From an uncultured Bacteroidales bacterium (lineage in GTDB: Bacteria > Bacteroidota > Bacteroidia > Bacteroidales > F082): 59,552 bases of DNA. The first letter of the stretch is position 1. Every line of letters begins with the position of its first letter. The position numbers were made by a program, and so were the translations under genes. Location: positions 1 to 59,552 of the forward strand of contig CAJOIS010000011.1 of the NCBI GenBank assembly GCA_905234645.1. Direction: 5' to 3'. A model generated the notes under the pieces. That model ran no database searches. It saw nothing but the letters and a program-made list of their open reading frames with translations, and was not told where the DNA came from. Of this stretch, positions 47,917-56,798 are shown piece by piece.

Positions 47917-50900
47917 ATGAGTCTCATCTCCTTCAAAGAAAACGATATCAGCCAAAAACCGGCATTGGAACTGCTGCAAAAGCTGGGCTACCAGTACCTC
48001 TCGCCCGAAGAGGCGCTGGAACTGCGCGGTGGAAAGACCTCCAACGTGCTACTGGAAGAGGTGCTGCGGCGTCAGTTGCGGGCATTGAACTCCATCCGCA
48101 TCGGTAGCCACAGTGAGGCGCGCTTCTCGGAGCAAAACATCGAGAATGGCGTCATCGCCATGCGCAACGTGCCCATGGAAGGCGGCTACCTCAACGGCAA
48201 CGAGGCAGTGTATAACATGCTCACCCTCGGCAAGGCCTTCGAACAGAGCATCGACGGCGACAAGAAGAGCTACACCATGCGCTACATCGACTGGCAACAC
48301 CCCGAGAACAATGTCTATCACGTCACTGAAGAGTTTGCCGTCACACGTTCTGGTTCCAGCGACACCTACCGTCCTGACATTGTACTCTTCGTGAACGGCA
48401 TCCCACTGGTCATCATTGAATGCAAACGCCCCGACATCAAAGGCGCCGAGGAACAAGCCGTATCGCAACACCTGCGCAACCAAAAAGACGACGGCATCCG
48501 TAGCCTCTATGTCTATAGTGCCCTGCTTTTGTCCATCGGCAACAGCTTCGGCAGCTATGCCACCACGGGATCGGCCGCCCAGTTCTGGAGCAAATGGCAT
48601 GAGATGTTCATCAACAAAGAGGCAGAGATGGCGTATCACAAGCGGTTGCTTGAACTGGTCAACGAGGGTCACGAGGAAATGCGCACCCCCACCCTGCAAG
48701 ACGAATACCTCTACAACCTCTGTCGCCCCGAGCGCCTACTGGAACTCATCTTTCACTTCACCATCTTCGATGCTGGTGTCAAGAAGTTGGCTCGCTATCA
48801 GCAGTTTTTCACCGTGAAAGAAACCGTCGAACGCGTGAAGAACATCGAAGCCGGGCACAGAAACGGGGGTGTGGTATGGCATACGCAAGGCAGCGGCAAA
48901 TCGCTGACCATGGTGATGCTGGCCCAGAAAATCGCACAAGAGCCCAGCATCCACAACCCACGCATCGTGTTGGTCACCGACCGCACCGACTTGGACGACC
49001 AAATCACCAAGACCTTCCGCAAATGCGGCAAACAGGTGGAGAACGCCACCACGGGTAAACGGCTCGTTGAGCTGCTCGAAAGCGACACCGATGCCGTCAT
49101 CACCACCGTCATCAACAAGTTTGCCACTGCCATCAAGAAAATCAGGCAGCCCCTCACCGACCCCAACATCTTCATCCTCATCGACGAAGCCCACCGCAGC
49201 CAATACAAGGAGCTGGCCATACAGATGAACCGCGTGCTGCCCAACGCCTGCAAAATCGCCTTCACGGGAACGCCTCTGATGAAAAAAGACAAGAACACCG
49301 CCCGCACCTTCGGCGGCATCATCAAACCCGTCTACACGGTGAGACAAGCCGTTGAGGACCATGCCGTTGTGCCCTTGCTCTACGAAGGCCGCCTTGTGCC
49401 TCAATCGGTGAGCGAAGGTCCTATCGACAACTTCTTCAGCCAAGTTTCTGAAGACTTGAGCTACGAGCAGTCCACCGACCTGAAAAAGAAATTCTCGCGC
49501 ACCGACATCCTCAACCAAACCGAGCAGCGCATCTATTCCATTGCCACCGACATCTCAAAGCACTTTGCCGAAAACTGGCAAGGCACGGGATTCAAGGCCA
49601 TGCTGGTGACACCCATCAAAAAGGTGGCCGTGTTTTACAAGAAATACTTGGATGAGATTGGAAAAGTGTCGTCAGAAGTGCTCATCACTGCTCCCGACGA
49701 CCGCGAAGGCGAGGAAATCGCCTACGGCGGTACTCCGCAAGAAGTGAAAGCCTTCTGGAAACGCATGATGGACGAGCACGGAACACCCACCAAATACCAA
49801 GACAACCTCATCGCTCGCTTCAAGAGCCAAGACGACCCCGAAATCATGATTGTGGTGGACAAACTGCTGACTGGCTTCGATGAGCCGAAAGTAGCAGTGA
49901 TGTACCTCGACCGACCCTTAAAAGGTCACACCCTGCTGCAAGCCGTAGCCCGTGTCAACCGCACCTGCGAGGGGAAAGACTTCGGCTACATCATTGATTA
50001 CTACGGCGTTCTGCGGGAGCTGGATGATGCCTTGAGCATCTATTCCGAATACGACGAGGACGACAGACAAGTGTTTCTCGACACCCTCGTACCCGTCAGC
50101 GACAAGATAGCGGAGTTGCCGCAACGGCATTCCGACCTTTGGGAACTGTTCAAAACCATTCCCAACAAGCGCGATTTGGAAGCCTACGCACAATCGTTGC
50201 GTTTGGAAGACCGCCGACATGAGTTCTACGACCGTCTGTCCGCCTATTCATCGGTGCTGCAACTGGCACTTTCCACCATGGAATTCCACGAGCTCACCGA
50301 CGAGAAAACCATCCGCCGCTACAAAGACGACCTCAACATGTTCGCCAAACTGCGCACGGCCGTACAACTCCGCTATTCCGACACCATCGACTACAAAAAA
50401 TACGAGACACGCATCGAAAAGCTCATCAACCATCACGTGGAAAGCGATGCCGTGAAAGTCATCACCAAACTCGTCAACATCTTCGACAAGGAAGACTTCA
50501 GAAAGGAAGTGGATAGCGTGGTAGGCACTGCCGCCAAAGCTGACACCATCGCCACCCGAACGGCCAAATACATCCGTGAGAACATGGATTCCGACCCGGC
50601 ATTCTACAAGAAGTTCTCCCAACTCATCAAGGAAACCATTGAACTCTACGAACAAGGGCGCTTGACCGACAATGAGTATTTAGAAAAGATGATGCAGTAC
50701 AAGGAAGACGTGCTGAACCATACCGATAGCGAACTACCGGCCGAGTTGGAACACGACAATGCCGCCAAAGCCTATTTCGGCATCGCCTTGGAGAACTACA
50801 AGCGCCTCTTCCCCGACATGCCAGTGGGTGAGATGGCCTTGGCCACCGCCAAAGCCTTTGACGAAATCATCCGTCGCACCGTTATCGTTGATGGCTCCGT

Positions 50901-51069
50901 CTTGGTGGATTGGCAATCGAAAAGCGACACTATTGGCAAGATGAAAATCGAACTGGAAGACGAGTTGATTGACAACATCAAGCGGAAATACAATGTGAAT
51001 TTCGCCTTCAGCGACATGGACATCATCATCGACGGTTGCGTTGACGTGGCAAAAATCTGGATCAGATGA
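47917..51069 (+). CDS. hsdR: Type I restriction endonuclease, motor and nuclease subunit
   Basis: A 1050-residue protein. The N-terminal PD-(D/E)xK nuclease reads RPDIVLFVNGIPLVIIECKR (Asp at about residue 153, E-x-K at about 168-170). The SF2 translocase follows, with Walker A VWHTQGSGKSLTMVMLAQKI (about residue 325), LVTDRTDLDDQITKTF, the DEAH box ILIDEAHRSQY (about 424), FTGTPLMKKDKNTARTFGG and the motif VI region LQAVARVNRTCEGKDFGYII. The C-terminal helical domain contacts HsdM. It translocates and cuts unmethylated DNA. It is preceded by a 143-nt gap carrying the GTGACTAAGT array and overlaps the next gene by 4 nt. Confidence 0.97.
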   Translation: MSLISFKENDISQKPALELLQKLGYQYLSPEEALELRGGKTSNVLLEEVLRRQLRALNSIRIGSHSEARFSEQNIENGVIAMRNVPMEGGYLNGNEAVYNMLTLGKAFEQSIDGDKKSYTMRYIDWQHPENNVYHVTEEFAVTRSGSSDTYRPDIVLFVNGIPLVIIECKRPDIKGAEEQAVSQHLRNQKDDGIRSLYVYSALLLSIGNSFGSYATTGSAAQFWSKWHEMFINKEAEMAYHKRLLELVNEGHEEMRTPTLQDEYLYNLCRPERLLELIFHFTIFDAGVKKLARYQQFFTVKETVERVKNIEAGHRNGGVVWHTQGSGKSLTMVMLAQKIAQEPSIHNPRIVLVTDRTDLDDQITKTFRKCGKQVENATTGKRLVELLESDTDAVITTVINKFATAIKKIRQPLTDPNIFILIDEAHRSQYKELAIQMNRVLPNACKIAFTGTPLMKKDKNTARTFGGIIKPVYTVRQAVEDHAVVPLLYEGRLVPQSVSEGPIDNFFSQVSEDLSYEQSTDLKKKFSRTDILNQTEQRIYSIATDISKHFAENWQGTGFKAMLVTPIKKVAVFYKKYLDEIGKVSSEVLITAPDDREGEEIAYGGTPQEVKAFWKRMMDEHGTPTKYQDNLIARFKSQDDPEIMIVVDKLLTGFDEPKVAVMYLDRPLKGHTLLQAVARVNRTCEGKDFGYIIDYYGVLRELDDALSIYSEYDEDDRQVFLDTLVPVSDKIAELPQRHSDLWELFKTIPNKRDLEAYAQSLRLEDRRHEFYDRLSAYSSVLQLALSTMEFHELTDEKTIRRYKDDLNMFAKLRTAVQLRYSDTIDYKKYETRIEKLINHHVESDAVKVITKLVNIFDKEDFRKEVDSVVGTAAKADTIATRTAKYIRENMDSDPAFYKKFSQLIKETIELYEQGRLTDNEYLEKMMQYKEDVLNHTDSELPAELEHDNAAKAYFGIALENYKRLFPDMPVGEMALATAKAFDEIIRRTVIVDGSVLVDWQSKSDTIGKMKIELEDELIDNIKRKYNVNFAFSDMDIIIDGCVDVAKIWIR

Positions 51070-51764
51070 CGAAAGACAGCATCCTTTACGGTTCAAGCCT
51101 CATCGAGTACGAAATCGAATACGTGCAGCGGAAAACGCTGGGTATCACCGTTCATCCCGACGGCACCGTCACCTTGAAAGCCCCCGTTGACGCAACGCTT
51201 GAAGACATCCAAAAGAAAGTGCGCCATCGTGCCGCTTGGATTCTCCGTCAGAAACGCTACTTTGAATCATTCGGTACTCCCACTACTGAACGACAATACA
51301 TCAGCGGGGAGTCGCATCTTTATTTGGGCCGTCAATACATGTTGAGAATCAAGGAAGGCAAGACCAACACCGTGCATTATCAGAACAACATCCTTGAGAT
51401 TGAATGCCAGAACAAAAAAGAGGCAGGTAAAGTGCTACAACTGTGGTATCTGGAACGGGCGCAAATCAAGTTTCCCGAATACGCCAAGCCTATTATTGAA
51501 CAATTTGCCGCCTACGGAGTACAACCGAAAAGCCTTTCCGTAAGAAAAATGGAGAAACGATGGGGATATTGCACGACAGATGGTGACATCTTCCTGAATC
51601 CCAGACTCATCTGCGCACCTAGGTGCTGCATCGAATACGTCATCACCCATGAATTGTGCCATTTGGTGCATCGCAACCACACCAAAGAGTTCTATGCCCT
51701 ATTGAGCAAAGAAATGCCGCATTGGGAAAAGTGGAAAAACAAGTTAGAGCGAATGATGATTTAA
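51066..51764 (+). CDS. YgjP/SprT-like zinc metallopeptidase (DUF45)
   Basis: A 232-residue protein. The N-terminal part (EYEIEYVQRKTLGITVHPDG, VTLKAPVDATLEDIQKKVRH) and the C-terminal part KRWGYCTTDGDIFLNPRLIC are typical of the YgjP family. The zinc motif is YVITHELCHLVHRNHTKEFY (HExxH, plus a third ligand downstream). The ATG overlaps the hsdR stop by 4 nt, so it is translated with HsdR. Genes of this family often follow hsdR. The role in restriction is not known; processing or turnover of HsdR is an inference. Confidence 0.93.
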   Translation: MTKDSILYGSSLIEYEIEYVQRKTLGITVHPDGTVTLKAPVDATLEDIQKKVRHRAAWILRQKRYFESFGTPTTERQYISGESHLYLGRQYMLRIKEGKTNTVHYQNNILEIECQNKKEAGKVLQLWYLERAQIKFPEYAKPIIEQFAAYGVQPKSLSVRKMEKRWGYCTTDGDIFLNPRLICAPRCCIEYVITHELCHLVHRNHTKEFYALLSKEMPHWEKWKNKLERMMI

Positions 51765-51768
51765 AGCT

Positions 51769-52524
51769 TTACATCAACCGCATAATCTCCGACACAATCG
51801 CCCTCGAATACGCATTCGCCACCTCAACAACAAACTTCCCGAAATCGACGCGGGCGTTGTGGTCGGCACTATCGCTGATGGTACGGATGACGGTGAAAGG
51901 CGTGCCGAACTCCAGACACACCTGTGCCACAGCGGCACCTTCCATCTCCACGCAAAGCACATCGGGCAATAGACCCAAGATCTCATTTCGTTTCTCATTG
52001 CTGTTGATGAACTGGTCGCCGCTGGCTATGTCACCGTAATAGAACTTCGGATCGAGGTTGAATTCCTTGACGGCCTCCTCGCCTACCATGCGTTCCACGC
52101 CTTTTTCCAATAGGTTCGTCACAGCCTTGCCCGCCAGCTCGGTCAGTGTGGGGTCGCTGTCGACATAGACGCGGTTAAGCAGTGGCAACTCAAAGCGTGA
52201 GATGATGGGGCGCGCATCAAGGTCATGCTGCACCAAACGCTTAGAGATGACAATGTCACCCACTTTGAGGCCGTCGGCCAAGGCACCTGCCGTGCCGATG
52301 AAAATCAAGTCCGTCACAGCGAACTCCTGTATCAACAGGGTCGCGGTAATCGTGGCAGCCACCTTGCCCCATTTGGAGAAGGCCACCACACAGCGCACGT
52401 TGCCGATTTTGCCCACGACAAACTCACGGTTGGCAATTTTCACGATGGTCTTTTCGGTCAAAAGCGCCTTCACCTCGTCGATTTCCTGCGCCATCGCGCC
52501 TAGGATGCCTATGTTTCTGGTCAT
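51769..52524 (-). CDS. mtnN: 5'-methylthioadenosine/S-adenosylhomocysteine nucleosidase
   Basis: A 251-residue enzyme, MTRNIGILGAMAQEIDEVKA. It has the family motifs IFIGTAGALADGLKVGDIVI, GDIASGDQFINSNEKRNEIL and CVEMEGAAVAQVCLEFGTPF, with the catalytic Asp in ISDSADHNA. It cleaves adenine from methylthioadenosine and S-adenosylhomocysteine, which are by-products of SAM use. It converges on the YgjP-like gene with only 4 nt between the stop codons. Upstream is a GAGCCTGTCGAAG-type repeat and no clear promoter. Confidence 0.95.
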   Translation of the reverse strand: MTRNIGILGAMAQEIDEVKALLTEKTIVKIANREFVVGKIGNVRCVVAFSKWGKVAATITATLLIQEFAVTDLIFIGTAGALADGLKVGDIVISKRLVQHDLDARPIISRFELPLLNRVYVDSDPTLTELAGKAVTNLLEKGVERMVGEEAVKEFNLDPKFYYGDIASGDQFINSNEKRNEILGLLPDVLCVEMEGAAVAQVCLEFGTPFTVIRTISDSADHNARVDFGKFVVEVANAYSRAIVSEIMRLM

Positions 52525-52540
52525 AAGTCTACATCTTTAG

Positions 52541-52595
52541 GGTCGGCCCTTCGACAAGCTCAGGGACCTCAGGTTGCTGAGCCTGTCGAAGCACC
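52541..52595. repeat. GAGCCTGTCGAAG-type repeat, copy upstream of the LOG gene
   Basis: Two units head to tail: GGTCGGCCCTTCGACAAGCT with CAGGGACC, then the 24-nt unit 52572-52595. The second unit is identical to 16321-16344 inside the T9SS cargo gene. Confidence 0.85.
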
Positions 52596-52610
52596 GAAAT
52601 ATTTTTCAGA

Positions 52611-52637
52611 TTGCAAAAATAAAAAATCTTACCTTTG
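52611..52637 (+). promoter_or_regulatory. Promoter of the LOG-family gene
   Basis: TTG at 52611-52613 and TACCTTTG at 52630-52637, spacing 16 nt, followed by CAAAA. The ATG is 14 nt downstream. Confidence 0.7.
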
Positions 52638-52651
52638 CAAAAATTTAATGA

Positions 52652-53245
52652 ATGAAGAAGATTTGCATTTTTTGCGGCAGCAGCATGGGCTTCGACCCGA
52701 TCTACAAGGAGAAAGCCATCGAATTGGGTCAGGCGTTGGCCGACCAAGACTGCGAGCTACTCTTTGGTGGTGGCAGCGTGGGCCTGATGAAAGTAGTCGC
52801 CGACGTGATGATGGAGCGGCACTGCAAGGTGACCGGCACCATCACCCAGCACTTACTTGACATGCGGGTTGGCCACGCCGACATCGACGAACTGATTGTG
52901 GTGGAGACAATGGCCGAGCGCAAGAAAATCCTCGAGGACATGGCCGACGGCTTCATCGCCCTGCCTGGCGGCATCGGCACCATGGACGAGTTTTTCGAGG
53001 CCTATGTGCTCAGCCAGTTGCGTGTCTTCGACAAACCCGTCGCGCTTTTCAACGTGAATGGCTACTACGATGGCATCGTCGCGTTCATCAAACACATGGC
53101 TGATGAGGGCTTCATGCGACGAGAACACGCCGAGAACCTCATCGTCAGCGACGACCCAAAGGACCTTCTGACAAAGATGGAACAATTCCAGCCCGCCGAC
53201 GTCACCAAATGGGTGGTTGAGATTAAAGAACAAGTAAAAAACTAA
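52652..53245 (+). CDS. LOG-family nucleoside-5'-monophosphate phosphoribohydrolase
   Basis: A 197-residue Rossmann-fold protein, MKKICIFCGSSMGFDPIYKE. It shows GGGSVGLMKVVADVMMERH, MAERKKILEDMADGFIALPG and the diagnostic PGGIGTMDEFFEAY motif (PGGxGTxxE, about residues 108-116). The family releases the free base from nucleoside monophosphates (known for cytokinin ribotides). In non-plant-associated bacteria the physiological substrate is uncertain. The gene is bracketed on both sides by GAGCCTGTCGAAG-type repeats, the right copy starting at its stop codon. Confidence 0.93.
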   Translation: MKKICIFCGSSMGFDPIYKEKAIELGQALADQDCELLFGGGSVGLMKVVADVMMERHCKVTGTITQHLLDMRVGHADIDELIVVETMAERKKILEDMADGFIALPGGIGTMDEFFEAYVLSQLRVFDKPVALFNVNGYYDGIVAFIKHMADEGFMRREHAENLIVSDDPKDLLTKMEQFQPADVTKWVVEIKEQVKN

Positions 53246-53310
53246 GGTCCCTGAGCCCGTCGAAGGGCCGACTGATATTGTGACGGTGCTTCGACAGGCT
53301 CAGCAACCTG
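53245..53310. repeat. GAGCCTGTCGAAG-type repeat, copy downstream of the LOG gene
   Basis: GGTCCCTGAGCCCGTCGAAG with GGCCGAC, a 12-nt spacer, then the reverse complement of the 24-nt unit at 52572-52595. Both units are inverted relative to the upstream copy, but their order is kept. Confidence 0.85.
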
Positions 53311-53351
53311 CTTTAACTGAACAACTGAACAACTAATAACTGACAACTGAT

Positions 53352-54386
53352 ATGATAATAATAGGAATCACAGGAACACTCGGCGCCGGCAAAGGCACCA
53401 TCGTCGACTATCTCGTCAAGGAGAAGGGCTTCGTGCACTACTCGGTGCGCGCCTACATCACGGAAGAATGCCAACGCCGCGGCCTCGAGGTGAACCGCGA
53501 CACGCTGACTCTCGTCGGCAACGACCTGCGCGCACAACATTGCCCGAGCTACATCACCGACCAGCTCTTCGAGCGCGCCAAGGCCGAAGGCAAGAACGCC
53601 GTCATCGAGAGCGTGCGCACCCCGGGCGAGATCCACTCGCTGCGTGAGAAGGGCGAGTTCTACCTCTTCGCCGTCGACGCCGACAGAAGGATCCGCTACG
53701 ACCGCATCTACCTACGTGGCTCGGAGACCGACCACATCGACTTCGAGACCTTCGTGGCCAACGAAGAGCGTGAGATGAGCGCCACCGACCCCAACAAGCA
53801 GAACCTCGGCGCCTGCATCAAGGAAGCCGACTTCGTCTTCACCAACGACGGCAGCATCCCCCAACTTCACCAGCAGGTCGAGAAAGTGCTCACCCAGCTG
53901 CATGTGCGCCCCTCCTGGGACGACTATTTCCTCAACCTCGCCGACACCGTCAGCGAGCGTGCCACCTGCAACCGCGGGCGCAGTGGCTGCGTCATCGTGA
54001 AGGACAAGCAAATCTTGGTAACGGGTTACGTTGGTTCGCCCAAGGGCCTGCCCCATTGCGACGACGTGGGGCACCTATTCCGGAAAGTCATCCATGAGGA
54101 TGGCAGCGTCACCCAGCACTGCGTGCGCACCGTGCATGCAGAGCAGAACGCCATCTGCCAGGCTGCCCGTAGGGGCATCGCCTTGGACGGCAGCACCCTC
54201 TATTGCCGCATGACTCCCTGCCGCACCTGTGCCATGCTCATCATCAACTGCGGCATCGTCCGCGTGGTGTGCGAACGCCGCTACCACGACGGCGCCGAGA
54301 CCGAGGAGATGTTCAAGCAAGTGGGTATCAGTTTGGAATACAAATATGACGAAGTGCAGCAGTACGAGGGACAAAGGTGCAACTAA
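53352..54386 (+). CDS. P-loop kinase-like domain fused to a deoxycytidylate deaminase domain
   Basis: A 344-residue protein. Residues 1-185 are a P-loop nucleotide-kinase-like domain: Walker A GTLGAGKGT at residues 8-16, then AYITEECQRRGLEVNRDTLT and AVIESVRTPGEIHSLREKGE. Residues about 190-344 are a zinc-dependent cytidine/dCMP deaminase: the zinc and catalytic motif VHAEQNAI (about 261) and TPCRTCAML (about 286). The deaminase makes dUMP from dCMP or a related nucleotide. The same domain order occurs in the antiphage dCTP deaminases AvcD/DcdV, which are longer. A housekeeping pyrimidine enzyme is equally possible. The 3' end overlaps the convergent nhaC gene by 4 nt. Confidence 0.85.
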   Translation: MIIIGITGTLGAGKGTIVDYLVKEKGFVHYSVRAYITEECQRRGLEVNRDTLTLVGNDLRAQHCPSYITDQLFERAKAEGKNAVIESVRTPGEIHSLREKGEFYLFAVDADRRIRYDRIYLRGSETDHIDFETFVANEEREMSATDPNKQNLGACIKEADFVFTNDGSIPQLHQQVEKVLTQLHVRPSWDDYFLNLADTVSERATCNRGRSGCVIVKDKQILVTGYVGSPKGLPHCDDVGHLFRKVIHEDGSVTQHCVRTVHAEQNAICQAARRGIALDGSTLYCRMTPCRTCAMLIINCGIVRVVCERRYHDGAETEEMFKQVGISLEYKYDEVQQYEGQRCN

Positions 54387-56047
54387 ACCTTTTTGCCCAC
54401 AAGCCTCACTATTAGTCCCAGCACCACAAACCCCATCAAGAACGCCGCCCACGAAGGCAGTCCCAATGCGGTAGGCAAGACCCCTATCAGCAGCGCCACA
54501 CCGCCTACAGTGAGGGCGTAGGGCATCTGTGTGGCCACATGCTGCAAATGGTTACAACTTGAGGCCAACGAACTCATGATGGTGGTGTCGGAAATCGGCG
54601 AGCAGTGGTCGCCCATAACAGAGCCGGCCAACACCGAGGCCACCACGTTGTAGAACAAAGGCATCGTGGCATCGACGCTTAGGCCTTGCTCCTGGCAGAG
54701 CAGCCACGAAGCGGGTAGAATCAAAGGATAGAGGATGGCCATCGTGCCCCATGAGGTACCCGTCGAGAAGCCTATCAATGCGGCGAGGAGGAAGGTCAAC
54801 ACTGGCACCAATACCGGCGACAGCGACCATTGCACCAAGAGCTGTGAGACGAACTCGGCCGTATGCATATCCTTGGTCACCAAAGCAATGGACCATGCCA
54901 TAGTCAAGATCAGCACCGCATTGAACATGGCCTTGAAGCCTTCCACCATCTCCTCCATCACCTTGCCGAACTTGAGATTGCCACGCAACAAGGTCATCAC
55001 GATGGCGGTGAGCAGCGAGAACAACGAAGCCCAAAGCAAGGCCTTGTATGAGTTGGCCGCGCCAATGGTGGCGGAGAGTTTGGAGAAGAAGCCCGTATCA
55101 GCATTCCAAACCGAAGCGTCATACCCCGTGAAGATCAACCCGATGATGGTACCCAAAATCAAGACCAGCAAGGGGATCAAGGCATCGATGATATGGGCGG
55201 ACCTGGGTACATCCTCTTTCTGTTCTGTCAAGACTGTTTCTTTCTGTCGCGCCTTGCGTTCCGCTTTCAGCATCGGGCCGAAGTCACGACCACTGAGGAT
55301 AATCATCAGCACAAAGCCGAGCGTCAGGAAGGGATAAAAGCTATAGGCCAAGGAATGGAAAAACACCGAATAGGCAGAGGTGTCGAGTCCGATGACGTTG
55401 ATGCCGTCCTGGATATAACTCAGCTCCGCGCCAATCCATGTGGTGACGAAAGCCACAGCCACGACAGGTGCCGAGGTGGAATCGACGATATACGACAACT
55501 TCTCACGCGAAATCTTCAACTTGTCGGCGATGGGACCCATGGTGTTGCCCACCACAAGGGTGTTGGAATAGTCGTCGAAGAAGACGCAGAGGTCCATAAA
55601 GAACGTCATCAGCTGTCCCGAACGCGGACCTCTCGCCCTGCGCGACAGCCAGTTGACCACCCCCTGCATGCCGCCGTTGGCAGTGATGATGCGCACCATG
55701 CCGCCGATGATCAAGGTGAAGACGATGATAGTCACATGGTCGGCATCGAAGAGCGAGCCGACGACATAGGTGTCGACCACACGAAGCACGCCCCCACCCA
55801 AGGCCGCAGCAGGACTCGCGCCGCCATATAAGGCCATAAGGAAAGTGCCCGTCAGGATGCCAACAAAGAGCGATGAAATCACCTCTTTTATGATTAATGC
55901 CATCACAATGGCCACGAGAGGCGGCAAGATCGACATCCACAGCGGCATGGGACCCGCCACGGGGCCGAAGGCATAGAGCAACGCCATGCCTGCCACTACC
56001 ACGAGGGCCACCACAAGGGCTATCCATCTGTTCTTCTTAGCTTTCAT
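54383..56047 (-). CDS. nhaC: Na+/H+ antiporter, NhaC family
   Basis: A 554-residue protein with about 12 hydrophobic segments. It has ALVVALVVVAGMALLYAFGP, VISSLFVGILTGTFLMALYG, the conserved FFDDYSNTLVVGNTMGPIAD, STSAPVVAVAFVTTWIGAEL, FSTGTSWGTMAILYPLILPA and VMGDHCSPISDTTIMSSLAS. NhaC-type carriers exchange Na+ for H+ (some use organic acids) and aid sodium and pH balance. The ATG at 56047 is about 9 nt from a promoter -7 box on the same strand, so the message is nearly leaderless. Confidence 0.92.
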   Translation of the reverse strand: MKAKKNRWIALVVALVVVAGMALLYAFGPVAGPMPLWMSILPPLVAIVMALIIKEVISSLFVGILTGTFLMALYGGASPAAALGGGVLRVVDTYVVGSLFDADHVTIIVFTLIIGGMVRIITANGGMQGVVNWLSRRARGPRSGQLMTFFMDLCVFFDDYSNTLVVGNTMGPIADKLKISREKLSYIVDSTSAPVVAVAFVTTWIGAELSYIQDGINVIGLDTSAYSVFFHSLAYSFYPFLTLGFVLMIILSGRDFGPMLKAERKARQKETVLTEQKEDVPRSAHIIDALIPLLVLILGTIIGLIFTGYDASVWNADTGFFSKLSATIGAANSYKALLWASLFSLLTAIVMTLLRGNLKFGKVMEEMVEGFKAMFNAVLILTMAWSIALVTKDMHTAEFVSQLLVQWSLSPVLVPVLTFLLAALIGFSTGTSWGTMAILYPLILPASWLLCQEQGLSVDATMPLFYNVVASVLAGSVMGDHCSPISDTTIMSSLASSCNHLQHVATQMPYALTVGGVALLIGVLPTALGLPSWAAFLMGFVVLGLIVRLVGKKV

Positions 56048-56055
56048 TCGAAGGC

Positions 56056-56113
56056 CAAAAATACGATTTTTTCAGAAAATTCGTTCTATCAAAGATTTTT
56101 GGTCTTATATTTG
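56056..56113. promoter_or_regulatory. Divergent promoter boxes of nhaC and the lipoprotein cluster
   Basis: Minus strand: TATTTTTG at 56056-56063, for nhaC. Plus strand: TATATTTG at 56106-56113, followed by CACC, for the lipoprotein genes starting at 56251. The plus-strand leader would hold the repeat block 56125-56215. Confidence 0.6.
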
Positions 56114-56124
56114 CACCGAAAAGG

Positions 56125-56215
56125 TCCCTGAGCCCGTCGAAGGGCCGACCCCTATATAAAACGGCGTTTCGACAGGCTCAACGACCTGCTCTTGACAAGC
56201 TCAGCAACCTGTTAT
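56125..56215. repeat. GAGCCTGTCGAAG-type repeat in the leader of the lipoprotein cluster
   Basis: GGTCCCTGAGCCCGTCGAAG with GGCCGACC, a spacer, then TTTCGACAGGCTCAACGACC and CTTGACAAGCTCAGCAACC. It has three units rather than two. It would be transcribed as part of the 5' leader. Confidence 0.8.
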
Positions 56216-56250
56216 TACTGAACAACTAAACAACTAAAAAGATAGACATC

Positions 56251-56781
56251 ATGAAAAAAACGCTCATCATTGCATTGTGCTGCATGGCTTTATCGTTCAC
56301 GGCCTGCCACAAACCCGACACTCCAGATACTCCGGACGATCCTACACCAGAAGTTGTTGATTACACCCCCAACTACATTGGCAATTATATCGGCAGTTAC
56401 AACTTCGTCATCACTTCGATGAACAACCAACCGCAAACCAGCTTGAGCTTCCCCATGGACAACATCGGGATGGACATCACCAAAGGCTCGGGAGACAATG
56501 CCATCAAAGCCACGGTGACCGTCGACAACGAGACCCGTCAAACCACAGGCACCGCCATGGAAGATAAAATCGACTTCGACTTCGTCCACCTCACCATCGA
56601 CAAGCCCGACCAAGGCTACAATTTCGCATTGGACCTCAAGATGGAAGGCAAGAAGTCTGCCGGCGACACTTTGAACATCGTCGGGTCATTCACCGGCAAC
56701 GGCACTTTCGTCTTCCTTGGAGTCGAGAACGTCCTTGACGAAGTCTCGGGTACCCTCACCGGAGAATTAGTAAAACAATAA
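56251..56781 (+). CDS. Lipoprotein of the tandem cluster, short form
   Basis: A 176-residue lipoprotein (MKKTLIIALCCMALSFTAC, Cys 19) with a Pro/Asp-rich spacer (KPDTPDTPDDPTPEV). It has one beta-rich domain starting PNYIGNYIGSYNFVITSMNN and ending LNIVGSFTGNGTFVF, EVSGTLTGELVKQ. The domain has the same strand order as the C-terminal domain of the next two genes (GHYEGDILVSG to GTIGGSLNK), so the three are distant paralogues. No named family is recognised. It is probably anchored at the outer membrane or cell surface. It is the first gene of a three-gene operon. Confidence 0.8.
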   Translation: MKKTLIIALCCMALSFTACHKPDTPDTPDDPTPEVVDYTPNYIGNYIGSYNFVITSMNNQPQTSLSFPMDNIGMDITKGSGDNAIKATVTVDNETRQTTGTAMEDKIDFDFVHLTIDKPDQGYNFALDLKMEGKKSAGDTLNIVGSFTGNGTFVFLGVENVLDEVSGTLTGELVKQ

Positions 56782-56798
56782 TCCAAACAAATTACATC

